A DNA stretch of 64,000 nucleotides from Rhypophila decipiens (Eukaryota > Ascomycota > Sordariomycetes > Sordariales > Naviculisporaceae), in assembly GCA_033297075.1 (NCBI GenBank), contig MU858184.1:38320-102319 (forward strand), given 5' to 3'. Below, piece after piece: positions 32,161-44,568 of the stretch. The notes below the pieces were generated by a model. The model searched no databases. It saw nothing but the letters and a program-made list of their open reading frames with translations, and was not told the origin of the DNA. Positions within the stretch are counted from its first letter, which is position 1. Every line of letters starts with the position of its first letter. The translations under genes were made by a program, and so were the position numbers.

Positions 32161-33444
32161 ATGGTTTCTGTACAAGCCCTATTACTAGCCACCCTGGCCC
32201 TCACAGCCGATGCGATCACTTCGCCTGATCGCTCAAGGCCACTGTCACCACAACTCAAAGCAAAGCTTGATGTAGGCTTCTCAACTGCTGTCCGGGAGAA
32301 GCGCGTGCCGGGTATCACGGCGCTGGCTCTTAATCGCGATGGTAGCATCATCTACAACAACTCTTTTGGGACCGTCAACATTGACGACCCCTCATCGGCA
32401 CCTGTGACTGCCAACACCAAAATGGCCATCGCCTCCATGACCAAAGCCGTGGTTAGCGTCGCAGCCCTTCAGCTGGTCGAACAAAAGAAACTCAACCTCG
32501 ACGATCCGATCGAGAAATACATCCCATCGTGGGCCAATCTCTCCGTTATCACCGGTTTCTCTCCCTCCGGCGAGCCCATCCTCCGCCCACCAAAGTTCAA
32601 AGCCAAAGTCATCCACCTTCTCACTCACACCGCCGGACCAGCCTACTTCTTTGACAACGAAAACATCAAAAAGTGGCAAACCTGGGTCGCGAAGCAACCT
32701 AGCCCTCCACCACAGCCGTTAGCAGCAGACCCCGGAACCGGCTGGTTCTACGGCCCAGGGACAGCAACTCTCGGCCACGTCATCGAAGCCATCTCCGGTC
32801 TCCGCCTTGATGTCTACCTAAACAAACACATCTTTGGTCCGCTAGGAATTTCGCCCAATACAACTGGCATCGTCAAACCAGATATGTGGTCCCACTTTCG
32901 CTCTCCGGACGGAACCATCGTGCCGGATACCTCAGCCCCTGTCCAACCGCCAGATGATCCATTCGGAGACGCCTACCTCATATCGACCATCACCGACTAT
33001 GCCAATTTTCTACTTCCCCTGATAAACGACGGACGCCATCCAAAAAGCGACGTCCAAATTTTATCCCCTGAAACAGCCAAAAAGTATCTATTCACAGATC
33101 TATACCCGAAATCTCTCACCGCACCAGGATTTACCCCAGGAAAGAAGGAAGCTGGGCCTGGATTAGGAAACTGGATATCGTCAGACCCAGTACTGACGAA
33201 TAACTATACTTTCTTTCCGGGAATCAAGAAAGGCTGGTCAAGTTTGTGGTTGCTGAATAAGCAGGATCTTCCGGGGCGAAGGAGAGCAATGAGTGGGACT
33301 TGGGCGGGCATCATGAATACTTATTATTGGGTCGATGATAGGAGTGGCAAGTTGGGCATTGTGATGACGAGTTTGTTGCCTTTCTTGGATGGGGAAGTGT
33401 TGAAGTTGTTTGACCTTTTGGAGGAGGTTGTTTATGATTGTTGA
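32161..33444 (+). CDS. Secreted serine beta-lactamase-like hydrolase
   Basis: Single exon, 427 aa. A signal peptide (MVSVQALLLATLALTADAIT) is followed by a beta-lactamase/penicillin-binding-protein-like domain. The nucleophile motif S-x-x-K is SMTK (S92, K95) in KMAIASMTKAVVSVAALQLV. The second motif position is the FYGP segment (GWFYGPGTATLGHVIE), where class C enzymes have Y-x-N. IHLLTHTAGP is the usual LLxHTSG-like turn. Family members hydrolyse esters, lactones or beta-lactams; in fungi many act on polyketide esters or unknown substrates. The third motif (KTG/HTG-like) is not obvious; a G-W-S-S-L segment (KKGWSSLWLL) lies near its expected place. An upstream in-frame ATG at 32137 adds only eight residues. 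Confidence 0.88.
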   Translation: MVSVQALLLATLALTADAITSPDRSRPLSPQLKAKLDVGFSTAVREKRVPGITALALNRDGSIIYNNSFGTVNIDDPSSAPVTANTKMAIASMTKAVVSVAALQLVEQKKLNLDDPIEKYIPSWANLSVITGFSPSGEPILRPPKFKAKVIHLLTHTAGPAYFFDNENIKKWQTWVAKQPSPPPQPLAADPGTGWFYGPGTATLGHVIEAISGLRLDVYLNKHIFGPLGISPNTTGIVKPDMWSHFRSPDGTIVPDTSAPVQPPDDPFGDAYLISTITDYANFLLPLINDGRHPKSDVQILSPETAKKYLFTDLYPKSLTAPGFTPGKKEAGPGLGNWISSDPVLTNNYTFFPGIKKGWSSLWLLNKQDLPGRRRAMSGTWAGIMNTYYWVDDRSGKLGIVMTSLLPFLDGEVLKLFDLLEEVVYDC

Positions 33445-34207
33445 TGTGAGGGAATCTTTTGCGGAAATGGTTCTGGGAAGGATGATGTGATAATTGTCCG
33501 AGAACTTGAAGCGGTTGACCGGAGTATCTTGGTACGATGCAGTTTCAGTCCGCAGAAGCCAAGTCAAATCAAGTTCAGCACTTTATTAACTTGAAATCAT
33601 CTAATCGGGGCTAGATTGACTGCAAGACAGTTCAACTGAATAGGGTCGGATGGCTGAAAAGGTGGCAGAGAATGAAGGTATTCCCAGTTAACAACGGGGA
33701 GTTGTTGAGGTAGGGTCGGGGTTATGTTGGGGGTGACTGTTGTGAACCCATCCAAATCAGGTGGGGTGCCTGGATTAGATTAAATTGACATTATTTTCGG
33801 CTTCTTTGGACTTTAATTGTTTTGCTTTACTTGAAACGTGTAAGTTGGGTTGCAGAAAAATTCTGGTACGAATACTATACGCAAAGCGGACATTTTTCTG
33901 CGTAAGAGAAGCCTGAATTGTTGGCTGGTGATTTGAGGAAGATGTTTACTAGTCAGGGTGATTAGAGGGAGGTGGGCTAAGGCCTGGCGTTCCTGAGTTT
34001 GTTGTGTTTTAAGTTTTGATGTTAGTCGAGTTGTCTTTGTTCACTAAGAGTGGGTATTAACCTGTTGAGGCTCGTGGACAGCACAGCTTTTACGATTGGA
34101 CTTGTATTGATCCGACAGGAAGAAGGTTTGAAACTAGTTACTGCTATTGCGAAGAGTTTCACGATCTAACTTGCAAAATTCTTCTGAAAACATCCTCATA
34201 TCAATGA
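33445..34207. other. convergent intergenic
   Basis: 3' flanks of two convergent genes, T/G-rich on the plus strand. No gene seen. Confidence 0.5.
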
Positions 34208-35763
34208 TCAGTAGCTGCACTCGCCGCAATAGCCACATCTGTCAGAACAGGCAGTAAAGTCATCACCAGCATTCTCGTCCCATTCGATTCCTCCATGATC
34301 TTCATCATCGTTATCATCATGATTTTCCTCGTTCTCATCGTCAATAACTGACTTTTCCCCTGAGCTTTTGACTTTCTCATCCGGAATGTCTCCACCTCCC
34401 ATAAGACATTTGCGAAACTTGGATAGAGACTCCCAGCGCTCCCTGACCTCTGAGGACAAGACATCACCAGCATCAGGGAGCTGTTCACGAACTTCCAGAG
34501 TGCCAGTGGACTGGTGCGAAATCTCCATTTTGCCTGCTGGGATGCTCGAGACGATGTCGATGATGTGATGGAGCAGGGCAGCCAAGCGCTCTAGATCGAT
34601 GGCATGGTCGTTTTCCCACTTGTCCACGTCTTGTCGGACATCCTTGATCTGGATATCCTCGTTCTTGAACTCACCCCTGGTATGGAAGGCAAGGATGAAG
34701 TTGGGAATACGGGAAACCCAAAGACGAGGAAGCTCTTGAGCAAGGTGGTCCTTGATGGTCTTGGAGCGAATACCCCTGGTCTTGAGGTCAAAAATATTCT
34801 TCTGGTCGACTGATGAGGTGCCCCTTTTGACCTGTACTGCAGATATTGACTTGGGTAGGGGGACGGTGATGTTGGACTCAGATACAGTATTGATCAGATC
34901 ATCGATCAGGCCTTCGACCGACCTTTCCTCTCTCTTTCCGGGCTTGATAGACGACTGGGGAGATGACTTGTCATCAGGGGCCAAGTACCCATCCGCCTCG
35001 AAGCGGACGACGAGATCAAGTCCACCAAACTTGTAGCCGATGATGCGTTGGTGGCTGGCTGATCCGGTCACGTCGTAATCCCATGTGGTGTAAGCTTCTG
35101 GAAAGGAATGGCCGTACCCTCGGACGTCCGGGATCAACTCGCGAGGTGAGTTCTCGCGGCGGATGAGAAAGACGGTGTTGTTGACCTTTTCGACCAGCAT
35201 GCGGAAAGTTTTGTCTTGGCCGCGGACAAACCGAAGCAGGTTGCCGATGGTGCTTCCACAAGCCGCAATGTCTGTTGTTTCGGGGATCTTGGGATCCGCC
35301 TCAATACAGGCCACGACCGCAGGCTCCATCGGGTGCTTAGGAAATCGGGCAGCGTTCTTGTCACGAAAATACTTGCCATCATCCTCGCTGAGGACAGGAG
35401 GAGACGTATGGGGAGTCCAGCGTGGTGGTTTTCCTATTTGTTATTGTGTTAGACCATTAAATGAACACCTACACCCGGTGGCAGTTCTGGAAAAGTGGAC
35501 GCACCTGGGATGAGAATGCTCGAGTTAGGACCACTGTTGTCTAGCCAGTTGTAGGAAGATACGAGCTTGACATCGCCAATTTTCGAGCTATCGGCGAAGT
35601 CTTTGGCGTCTTGCTCCAGATCGGAGGTTTTGATCTTCTGGATGAGCTTTCCAAAAGGAGGAGAGGGCATGGCGGGCACATCGTCCTCGCTCTTGCGGAA
35701 GACCCGCTTGTAGCCTCCCGTTTGACGGTAGGTACGAGACTTGTGGGTCCAATATTGGGACAT
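34208..35763 (-). CDS. Conserved fungal protein often mislabelled 'geranylgeranyl pyrophosphate synthetase'; nuclease-like motifs
   Basis: Two exons on the minus strand, 35763-35505 and 35433-34208, with intron 35434-35504; 494 aa. It begins MSQYWTHKSRTYRQTGGYKR. Conserved stretches of this family are SYNWLDNSGPNSSILIPGKP across the splice, CGSTIGNLLRFVRG, FRMLVEKVNNTVFLIRRE, DVRGYGHSFPEAYTTWDYDV and SHQRIIGYKFGGLDLVVRFE. The name 'geranylgeranyl pyrophosphate synthetase' in databases is, to my knowledge, an unsupported transfer: no DDxxD prenyl-diphosphate motifs are seen. Instead, E232-x-D234 in a beta-strand-like context and D302-L-K304 could be E-x-D and D/E-x-K metal-binding motifs, as in RAI1/DXO or PD-(D/E)XK nucleases; this is inference. 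The tail is acidic and ends in a small Cys cluster (CSDRCGYCGEC). Confidence 0.8.
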
Positions 35764-36665
35764 GATAACGGGAAGGAAGAGATGAGCTGTTCAGGACAAA
35801 TTTCAGTTTGCGGTAGGAAGTAACGACAGATGTTAGGTCATCAATAGGTCCACATGTTCAGCGATGTGAAATGAGAAGGAAGGAGGACCGAACAAAGAGT
35901 GGAGCGATGTTGCTTATCCACATACCGAACTTTAAAAAAAGCAGCTTGAATGACTGGACCCGCATGCGGTCACCATTTGAGTCTCTCTGTCTTCTGTCAC
36001 CTTTTGCACGCATTCTTTGGCGGCTGGCCTTTCCAGTTTCCACTCCTCGAGGAATTTCATGACGGATTTGATCCGCTTGGTTCGCCAAAGGCAAAAGAAA
36101 ACGCCCCGTCAGGCATTTGCAGTGTTTGCCTGCAATGCCTCTTGTTTCCGTCAATTGGAATTGACCACGGGTGCAGGCTGCGACCATCATTGCTAGCCAG
36201 CCAAGGAAGGGCCGTTGTTCTGAACACTTCATGCAGAGAGGCCTACCACGCCCCCATCGTGATTGGCTCAAAGGACATGACGCCCCACTTTTACCACCCC
36301 CTTTCCTGGTCTCACAAAGGGGGCCAACATGATGCCTCTCGCCGAGATGGTCAGAGGTTGACTGCGCAGCCACTTCAACCCAACCGAAACCTATGGAAGC
36401 CTGCCGGGCTTTCTGCCACCCGCCAAGGACGGCAGGAAGTCGTTCATGGACTGAGCACTGGAGCAACCAGTATGTCTGCTCTTTAATCATTGCTCTCTTG
36501 ATCTGGTGTCAGCATATTGTTGACCTTCTCAGCTCTCTTGTTCAACAACAGCTCTTCAGGAGCACAAAAGTCTTTGAGCAATCGGTCATCCTAGGTCCCA
36601 TACGCCATTCACATCACACAAAGTTTACCAGGCATATAAGCCCTCCCTCTTCAACAACGCCGACG
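35764..36665. promoter_or_regulatory. divergent intergenic region of the nuclease-like/helicase pair
   Basis: About 900 bp separate the divergent starts. A long plus-strand frame upstream of 36666 is open but not coding-like; the helicase start was placed at 36666. The segment 36480-36660 is pyrimidine-rich, like a 5' leader. Specific operator sites were not recognised. Confidence 0.5.
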
Positions 36666-39600
36666 ATGATGGCTTCTTCTCAGGCGGATACTCAGCGAGC
36701 TGGTCGTCTTCGGGGTCTATTTCGTGCCATGATCTCGGGCGACCGTCTTGTTCGTTCCTCCAAGGATGCCGAACTCTTCTTCGAAGCTGTCCGTCTCAAC
36801 GCATCTCCAACCACTTGTTTTGAATCCATCATTGCAGGCAAACAAGGCCTCAACGTGGTCAGGGCTGCTGTGCGCGTCAACTTGGAGCACCAGTTCATTC
36901 TCACCCATACCCTTCCTTTCTTGCGATGCATGTCTGACCCGGCCATCAAGTCCCTTGGAGATGGCCAGCTTCTCCACATGTTTCTTGCCGCCATTGTCGA
37001 CCCTCCGACTCTGTGGAACACCCTGATGACCATGGCCAAAGGGAATCAGATTAAGGGCGATAACCTCTTGTCGCTTGCCTGGCTTGCCCTGGAGATTGTT
37101 CTCCTGCCCTCGGGCATGGGCATCGACCTCCTATCCGATATTGAGACCATCAGCAACCGAGGAATTCTCCAGGAGGCCACCGAACATCCAGTCCGCGAAC
37201 TGGGTTATCGCATCAAGAACGCTTTGCAGCTCAGGCGCTCCCCTCATCCTGAGCATGGTGACAGTGCGCCTGGAGGACGACACGACAACGATCATGCCAA
37301 CTTCCATGATATCTGTATCTATCCAACGACGGATGAGTTTCTTTCGACAGAGCAGCCCTACTTCCGCACGGCCGAAGAGGTCTCCAAAGCCGATATTGCT
37401 AGCCGGCCCGGCCTGCACCTCGACAACCAATTCCGACTGCTGAGAGAAGACATGTTGGCGGAGTTGAGAGAAGACATCCAAGTCGCGATCGGGGCGAAGA
37501 AGGCGAGGCGAGCACCGGACTGGCTGGGTGGGCTGGAACCTATGGCCTTGGATGTGGGCGATAGGATGAGATTTCGAAAGTGCACCATTCAAATGAGATG
37601 CTTCAGAGGCTTGTTGGAATTCTTGAGAGATCTTCAGCCCGAAGGTCGGAAGAAGTTCCTAAAAGACAATGTCAATTGTCTCAAGCACCAGTCTTTTGGC
37701 GTCATGCTGAGGGGGAAGGAAGTCCTCGGATTTGCCTTCATTGACCGTAACATTGATCTTCTTGCGATGTCCCCTCCTGTCGTCTCTCTACAGTTCACCG
37801 ATGACCAGGGGTTACGGAAAGCGTTGCTGGGTCTCAAGCTACAAAGACACCAAGATCTCAGATTTGTGCTCGTCGGCACACCTGTCTTCGCCTACGAACC
37901 TGTCCTGACAGCCTTGAAGGAAATCAAGCAACTGCCTTTGCATCAGATCCTAGTTGATCCGGCGACTCGCGAGAACGACTTGGCTAGTCTGGACCCCCGG
38001 CTGCAGAGGTGTCTTGAGGAGCTTGAACAGGCATTGAGCCAATTAGGCACTGATGGAGCTGTCACTCTCCCCATGTCGTCACCAGAAATTCGAGTGGATG
38101 CGTCACAACTGGACTCCATCATATTGGCTCTAAAGAAAGCGATTGCTATCATTCAGGGACCACCGGGTAAGATTCACGAGCTAAATTCTTGCCAATTTCT
38201 ATCAATTGCTGATGAATGCTCTTCGTCCAGGTACTGGGAAATCTTTCACGGGCGCTCATATAGCCAAAACGTTCCATCGCGCTGGAATGAGGCTGCTTGT
38301 CATCAGCTACACCAACCATGCCCTCAACCAATTCACCGAAGACCTTCTGGACGTGGGGATCCCGGCAGAGGCCATGATTCGAGTCGGTGGTTCCAAAGCC
38401 AAATGCACCGTACGAACACAACCCCTCTTGCTGTCAGAGCAGCGTGGCGGCTATCGCCATTCGTACGAAGCCAGGTCCATTATTGAGATGATGAAGTTTG
38501 AAGCAGAGAAGTCGTCCGAGGATCTCGGCGAGGCTTTTCAGTCGTATCTCAGTGCCAGTATAACTTGGGATGATCTTTCGGAATTCCTCGAATTCTCGGA
38601 TGAGCAACTTGAATTCTACCAGGCCCTCTGCCTTCCCTCCAGAGACGGCAATTCCGAGTCGGGATGGAAGCAAGCTGGAAAACGTGGGAAAGAAGTTCGG
38701 CCCGACTATCTGTACCAGAGGTGGATCCGAGGCGAGAACCCGGGCATCTTCAGCCGTGGAATGCCTGCTAACTCCGACTTTGTTTGGAATATGAACCGAG
38801 CTGAAAGAGAGCAACAGCTGCATAAGTGGCAAGTTGCGATCTTGGAAGAGACGGTGACCTCTGTCGCGGGCCACGCCGAAAGCTTCAACAAAGTCCAGGA
38901 AAAGATTGATATCCAGTTCAAGGAGGCTGACCGGAACACGTCGCTGCGGAAGACTGTCATAACCTGTACGACAACAGGTGCCGCGATCTACTCTCGGTTG
39001 ATCCGGGCAGCCCAGCCGGACGTCATCATTGTTGAGGAGGCCGGCGAAATACTGGAAAGCCATATCCTTACAGCTCTTGCTTCCACTGTCAAGCAAGTTG
39101 TGCTCATTGGCGACCACAAACAATTGCGTCCAAAGATCAACAACTACATGCTCAGCGTCGAAAAGGGGAACGGCTTTGACTTGAATCGCTCGCTGTTTGA
39201 GCGCATGATCTTGCAAGGGGCTGCTCACACAACCCTTCAGAAACAACACCGCATGGCGAGAGAAATCTCCCGATTCCCCCGAGCCCTGACTTACCCGGAC
39301 CTTCTGGATGGCCCGAAGACGGAGAACCGACCCTTGATACGGGGACTTCAAGACCGTGTGATCTTTGTCAACCATGGGCGGCAAGAGGAGTCGGACAAAT
39401 CGCTCAAAGATCGGCGGGACCCCACAGTCAAGGAAAGCAAGAAGAACTTGTTCGAAGCTGAGATGGTGCTTTCATGTGTCAAATACCTTGGCCAGCAGGG
39501 ATACTCGAATAGCCAAATCGTCGTGCTTGCGCCCTATCTGGGCCAGATACGCGTCTTGCAGGACCTGTTTCTGGCCAACAAGCAGGACCCCGAACTTAGC

Positions 39601-42600
39601 GAGATGGACAACAGAGAACTGCTCCGCGCTGGCCTGATTAGTCAAGCGGCGGCAAGGGTTAACCAAAAACCTCTTCGTTTGTCAACTGTTGGTATGTATA
39701 CACATTTCATCCCATCCTCCATATGCTTGTACCGATATTTACAATATACATAGACAACTACCAAGGAGAGGAGAGCGAAATTGTCATCGTCTCCCTGACA
39801 CGGTCCAACGAGGCAGGTGACATAGGCTTCATGTATGCTCCTGAGCGTCTCAACGTGTTGATTACGAGAGCCCGGAACTGCCTCATTCTCATTGGGAACA
39901 TGCAGACATTTCTCAGCAGCAAACGGGGAGCGGCAACCTGGCAACCCTTTTTTGAGCTCCTGAAGGCCCACGGTCACCTATATGATGGACTTCCCGTCCG
40001 ATGTGAGAAGCACCCCGAAAAGACCGCTTTGCTCAAAGAGCCGATCGACTTTACCCAAGCCTGCCCTGATGGTGGTTGCACTGATCCATGGTACGTTTTC
40101 ATCATTTGAAGTGGCTGAGTGGCCCGATATCAAACAGTACTGACCTGGGAACAGCAATGCCACCCTGAAATGCGGGATCCATAAGTGCAAGTCTCGTTGC
40201 CATCGAGTCACAGATCACAGCAAAGCCGAGTGTCGGGAAATCCTCAACAGAGTTTGTGATCGACAACACAAGATCCGTGTGTCATGTTCACGGCGAAATG
40301 ACGACTGTCGCGAATGTGTCAAGGAAGACAAGGAGCAAGAGAGAAAGATCAGACTGAACCTCAAGCTTGAGGCGGACAGAGCCCAAGGGCAAGAGGCATA
40401 CCGACGGCGGCTGCAGGAAATCGAAGACAAGATTGATCTCCAGCGCCGGATGACGAAGTATCAGGCTGAAGAGGAGGAGGAGAAGAACACACTCAAACGC
40501 CGTCAGGAGGAACTGCAGGCATTGGAAAAGACACGCAACAACGTGGAAAAACAGAAGCAACAGCAGGTAGAGTCCAAGGCCCGTGCTGTGAAACGAGCCA
40601 AGGAGTTGAAGGCAAGAAATGCAGCGGAGCTCGATCGGGATTCACCTGGTGGTCTCGACTCGGACTCTGCAAAGTCGGAATGGGAGCACTTGAAGCTGGT
40701 GGAAGGCGCAGTCAGCGGCCCAATGGATGAGTTGATGGGCATGATTGGTTTAGAGGAAGTCAAGCAGTCATTCCTTTCCATCAAGTCCAAGGTCGACACA
40801 GCGGTTAGACAAGGTGTATCTCTGTCAAAGGAGCGTTTCGGTTGCTGCATGGTCGGGAATCCCGGCACAGGTTTGTTTACCTTCCCTCCTTCAACCCTTT
40901 GTGTTATTCACAGTGGACATCTGTCCGCCCTTGGAACCCCCCTTTTTTCCCCCCCTCAGCGTGTTTTGTTGATCCTCATATACCCCTCTTTGCTTGCTAA
41001 GGGCCCTGTCTGTCTTTCAAATGACTCCCACCTTTCGTGCAGGTATGAGATCTAACAAATAATAACAGGCAAAACCACTGTCGCTCGACTGTATGCCAAA
41101 TTCCTGACCCAGGTCGGAGTGATCCCGGGAGATTGCTTCAAGGAAACGACTGGATCTGGGCTTACTAATCTAGGGGTGTCCGGCTGTAAGAAACTGATCG
41201 ACGACATTCTTACGAACCATGGCGGTGTCCTTTTCATCGACGAGGCATATCAACTCACATCTGGAAATAGTCCGGGTGGAGGTGCGGTCCTCGACTACTT
41301 GCTGGCAGAAGTTGAGAACCTGACCGGCAAAGTGGTTTTTGTTCTTGCCGGTTACAACAAGCAAATGGAGGGCTTGTTTGCCCACAACCCCGGTATCCCG
41401 AGCCGATTTCCAATTGAGATGAGGTTTGCTGACTATACCGACGAGGAACTTCTCAAGATTTTGGAGCTCAAGATCAACAAGAAGTACAACGGAGCGATGG
41501 ACTGCGAAGATGGCCTACGAGGACTGTATTGCCGTATCATTTCGAGGAGAATAGGTCGTCGTCGGGGAAAGGAGGGATTCGGAAATGCTCGGACTGTCGA
41601 AAACACACTTGCAATCATATCCAAGCGGCAGGCTGATAGACTACGGAGAGAACGGAGGTCTGGTTCCAAGAAGACAAACGACTGGCTTCTGACCAAGGAG
41701 GATTTGATCGGACCTGAGCCTTCCCAGGCCCTCTCCAAGTGCCAAGCTTGGGCGAAGCTCCAAGCTCTCATTGGTCTGGGAGCTGTAAAGGAGGCAGTCC
41801 AATCTCTCGTGGACAGCATTCAGCAGAACTACAAGCGGGAGATTTCAGAGCAGCCACCCATCCTCTACTCCCTCAACAAGGTCTTTTTGGGAAGTCCAGG
41901 TACAGGAAAGACCACTGTTGCAAAGCTCTATGGCGAGATTTTGGTTGCTCTCGGGTTGCTGTCAAAGGGCGAAGGTATGTCAATCCCACTTAATTTCTTT
42001 TCTCACTGGCCATGGAAAAGCAAACCCAGAGCAGCAATTTCGTGGCTGGAGTAGTCTTTTCTGTTTTTCTTTTCTTTTCTCTTATTTATTTTCTCTGGTT
42101 TTCTTCACCTTTTGTCTTTTCTATCTTCAGTTTTACATCGGTGCAGGTCTTGTCTCTAGACTCGGAGTTAATGCTTGGCGAATGACCATTTACTAACTCA
42201 TAGCAGTCGTGCTAAAGAACCCCTCTGACTTTGTTGGTGCTGCTTTGGGTCAATCCGAACAGCAGACTAAGGGCATCCTCGCAGCCGCAGTCGGAAAAGT
42301 TCTTGTCATTGACGAGGCCTACGGTCTCTATGGAGGGGGAAATAGTCAGGGCTCGACCTCCGATCCGTACAAGACTGCCGTGATTGATACCATAGTGGCC
42401 GAAGTCCAGAGTGTTCCCGGTGACGACCGTTGTGTTCTCCTACTGGGATACAAGGATCAAATGGAGGCCATGTTTCAGAACGTCAACCCAGGACTACAGC
42501 GTCGTTTTCCTACTTCATCCGCTTTTCACTTTGACGACTTTTCAGACGACGAGCTTCGGATCATCTTTGACAAGAACGTCAAGGAACAAGGGTATTGTGT

Positions 42601-44185
42601 CACTGATCAGGCGGCCGGCGTGGCGATGGAGATGCTGAAGCGGGCCAGCAGTCGTCCCAATTTTGGAAACGCTGGCGAGATCGATATCCTCCTGGATTCT
42701 GCAAAGGCGCGCCACCAGACCCGGTACTCGAAGGGGTTAGCCAAGTCGGATGCCGTGTTGGAAGCCAAAGACTTTGACGAGGACTTTGATCGGGCCGAGC
42801 GGTCCGAGACCAACATCGAGAAGCTCTTTGAGGGTACTGTTGGGCAAGAGCAGACAATAGCTCTGCTTCAAGGCTTCCAAGAAACCGTTCGCACGTTCAA
42901 AGCTCTTGATATGGACCCAAAGGAGAACATCCCGTTCAATTTCCTCTTCCGCGGCCCACCTGGAACTGGCAAGACCACAACCGCCAAGAAGATGGGCAAG
43001 GTCTTTTACGACATGGGCTTCTTGGCCACGGCAGAGGTGGTGGAATGTTCGGCGACCGACCTGATCGGTATGTATGTTGGACAAACCGGACCAAAAGTGC
43101 AACAGCTGTTGGATAAGGCGCTTGGGAGGGTCCTGTTCGTTGATGAGGCATACCGGCTGGCCGAGGGGCACTTTGCCAAGGAGGCCATGGATGAGATTGT
43201 GGATTCAGTCACCAAGGAGAAATACTACAAGAGGCTCATCATCATTCTTGCTGGGTACGAGGCTGATATCAATCGCCTGATGTCGGTCAACCCGGGACTG
43301 ACCTCACGTTTCCCAACTGTGGTGGACTTCCGGCCGTTGAATTCTGAGGAGTGCATCGCCTTGTTGCTCCAGCTTCTTCAGCGGCAAAAGGCACAGATTC
43401 GGTCCAAGGGCAAGGATATTGACCTCACATGTCTGGAGAAGCCGACCGACATGTTCCAGAATTCAATGGTGGATCAATTCACTCGCCTTTGTGTGCAGGA
43501 TAACTGGGCCAGTGCTCGTGATGTTCAGAGCATTGCAAAGGACGTGTTGAATGGTCTGCTTCGCTGCAAGGAGGAGCTGAGTAAGGGGTTGCTGGTGCTG
43601 AAGGAGTCATCCATTCTCGGCGTCCTACAGTCCATGTTGAGCGAACGACAGTCCAGGGCCAAGTCAACCGCTTCCACGTCTATCGCTTCTCAAGTCCACG
43701 AGGCGCTACGGACGCAGTTGGTAGATCCTCCCGTCCAGACTCCGACCACAACAACCACGGAGAGCAGGACTATTCTGGAGACAAACAAGGATGAGGAGGC
43801 AGTGCCTGAGGAAGCTGTCGAGGCAGAGAAGGAAACGGTACGAGTGGACCCTAGTGAGCTCACGGGTATGGGAACCAGAGATGCTGGAGTGAGTGATGCT
43901 GTCTGGGAGCAGCTTCTCCGCGATCGGAAGGCGGAACAAGAAAAGGAGGAGGAGTATCAAAAGCTGAAGGAGGAGAGTAGAAAGGCGTCGGGTGCTGCAA
44001 GAGACAAGATCGTCAAGAGGCTGATTGAGGAGGAGAGACAAAGGAAGTTGGAAGAGGAAAGGAAGAAGAAGCTTATGATGATGGGCCAGTGTCCGATGGG
44101 ATTAACCTGGATTAAACAGGCCTCTGGGTACCGCTGTACTGGAGGGTCCCACTACATGTCGGACAAGGATGTTGAGAGACTTTGA
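36666..44185 (+). CDS. SF1 (ZNFX1/Upf1-like) helicase - NFX1 zinc finger - triple CbxX/CfqX-type AAA fusion protein
   Basis: Six exons, 36666-38166, 38231-39691, 39754-40090, 40155-40870, 41069-41974 and 42207-44185; all introns are in phase; 2299 aa. Residues 1-480 are an alpha-helical region without a named domain. The helicase has Walker A QGPPGTGKS (K504, rebuilt by splice 1), VIIVEEAGE (E769, E770), VLIGDHKQL (D795), then DNYQGEESEIVIVS and RLNVLITRA; the box is VEEA rather than DEAD/DEAH. An NFX1-type zinc segment starts about 1095 (DPC...C-x3-C...CH...C). A charged coiled coil (about 1150-1260) leads to three SpoVK/CbxX-like AAA modules with Walker A lysines at 1340, 1619 and 1896. Each has a matching IDEA/VDEA box (GVLFIDEAYQL, KVLVIDEAYGL, RVLFVDEAYRL). 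The C-terminus has a coiled coil and QCPMGLTWIKQASGYRC. Splice sites restoring all three Walker A motifs make the model strong. Helicases of this type work in small-RNA silencing and RNA quality control in fungi and animals; here the role is inferred. Confidence 0.93.
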
Positions 44186-44568
44186 GGTCACGAAGTGGTG
44201 AGCAAACTGCCTTGTCGATCTTTCTAACGAATTTGATATATAGAGATCAAGATAATGGGGTTTTTCTTTTGGGGTATGGAGGTGAGGAAGGTGTGGGAGG
44301 TGGTCTTTTGGGCTATAACTTTAAGAAATATACGATACGCAATGACCTTCGAGCAAGTACAGTAAATAATTTAATGATTCGTTTTAGCTATCCCCCGTTC
44401 AGTAGTACAGCACTTGCTTTCACCCTGTGAGCTTGGTGTAATCCCGGATATGCACATGAGGCTTTGAGTTCACGCCGTGTTGAATAAACGGACCCATTAG
44501 CCGTGGAGCTTGATAAGACTGTTATCCACCTTAACAGACATCCAACTCCACCAGGAGTCAGATAGCAG
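44186..44568. other. intergenic
   Basis: 3' flank of the helicase gene and 5' flank of the tRNA gene. No gene seen. Confidence 0.5.

Noticed and set aside
36393..36665. In-frame N-terminal extension of the helicase
   Set aside because: Random composition and a pyrimidine-rich leader; the start at 36666 fits better.
38434..39384. 316-aa minus-strand open frame
   Set aside because: It lies entirely antisense to the helicase exon with all motor motifs on the plus strand; high third-position GC on the sense strand keeps the antisense frame open.
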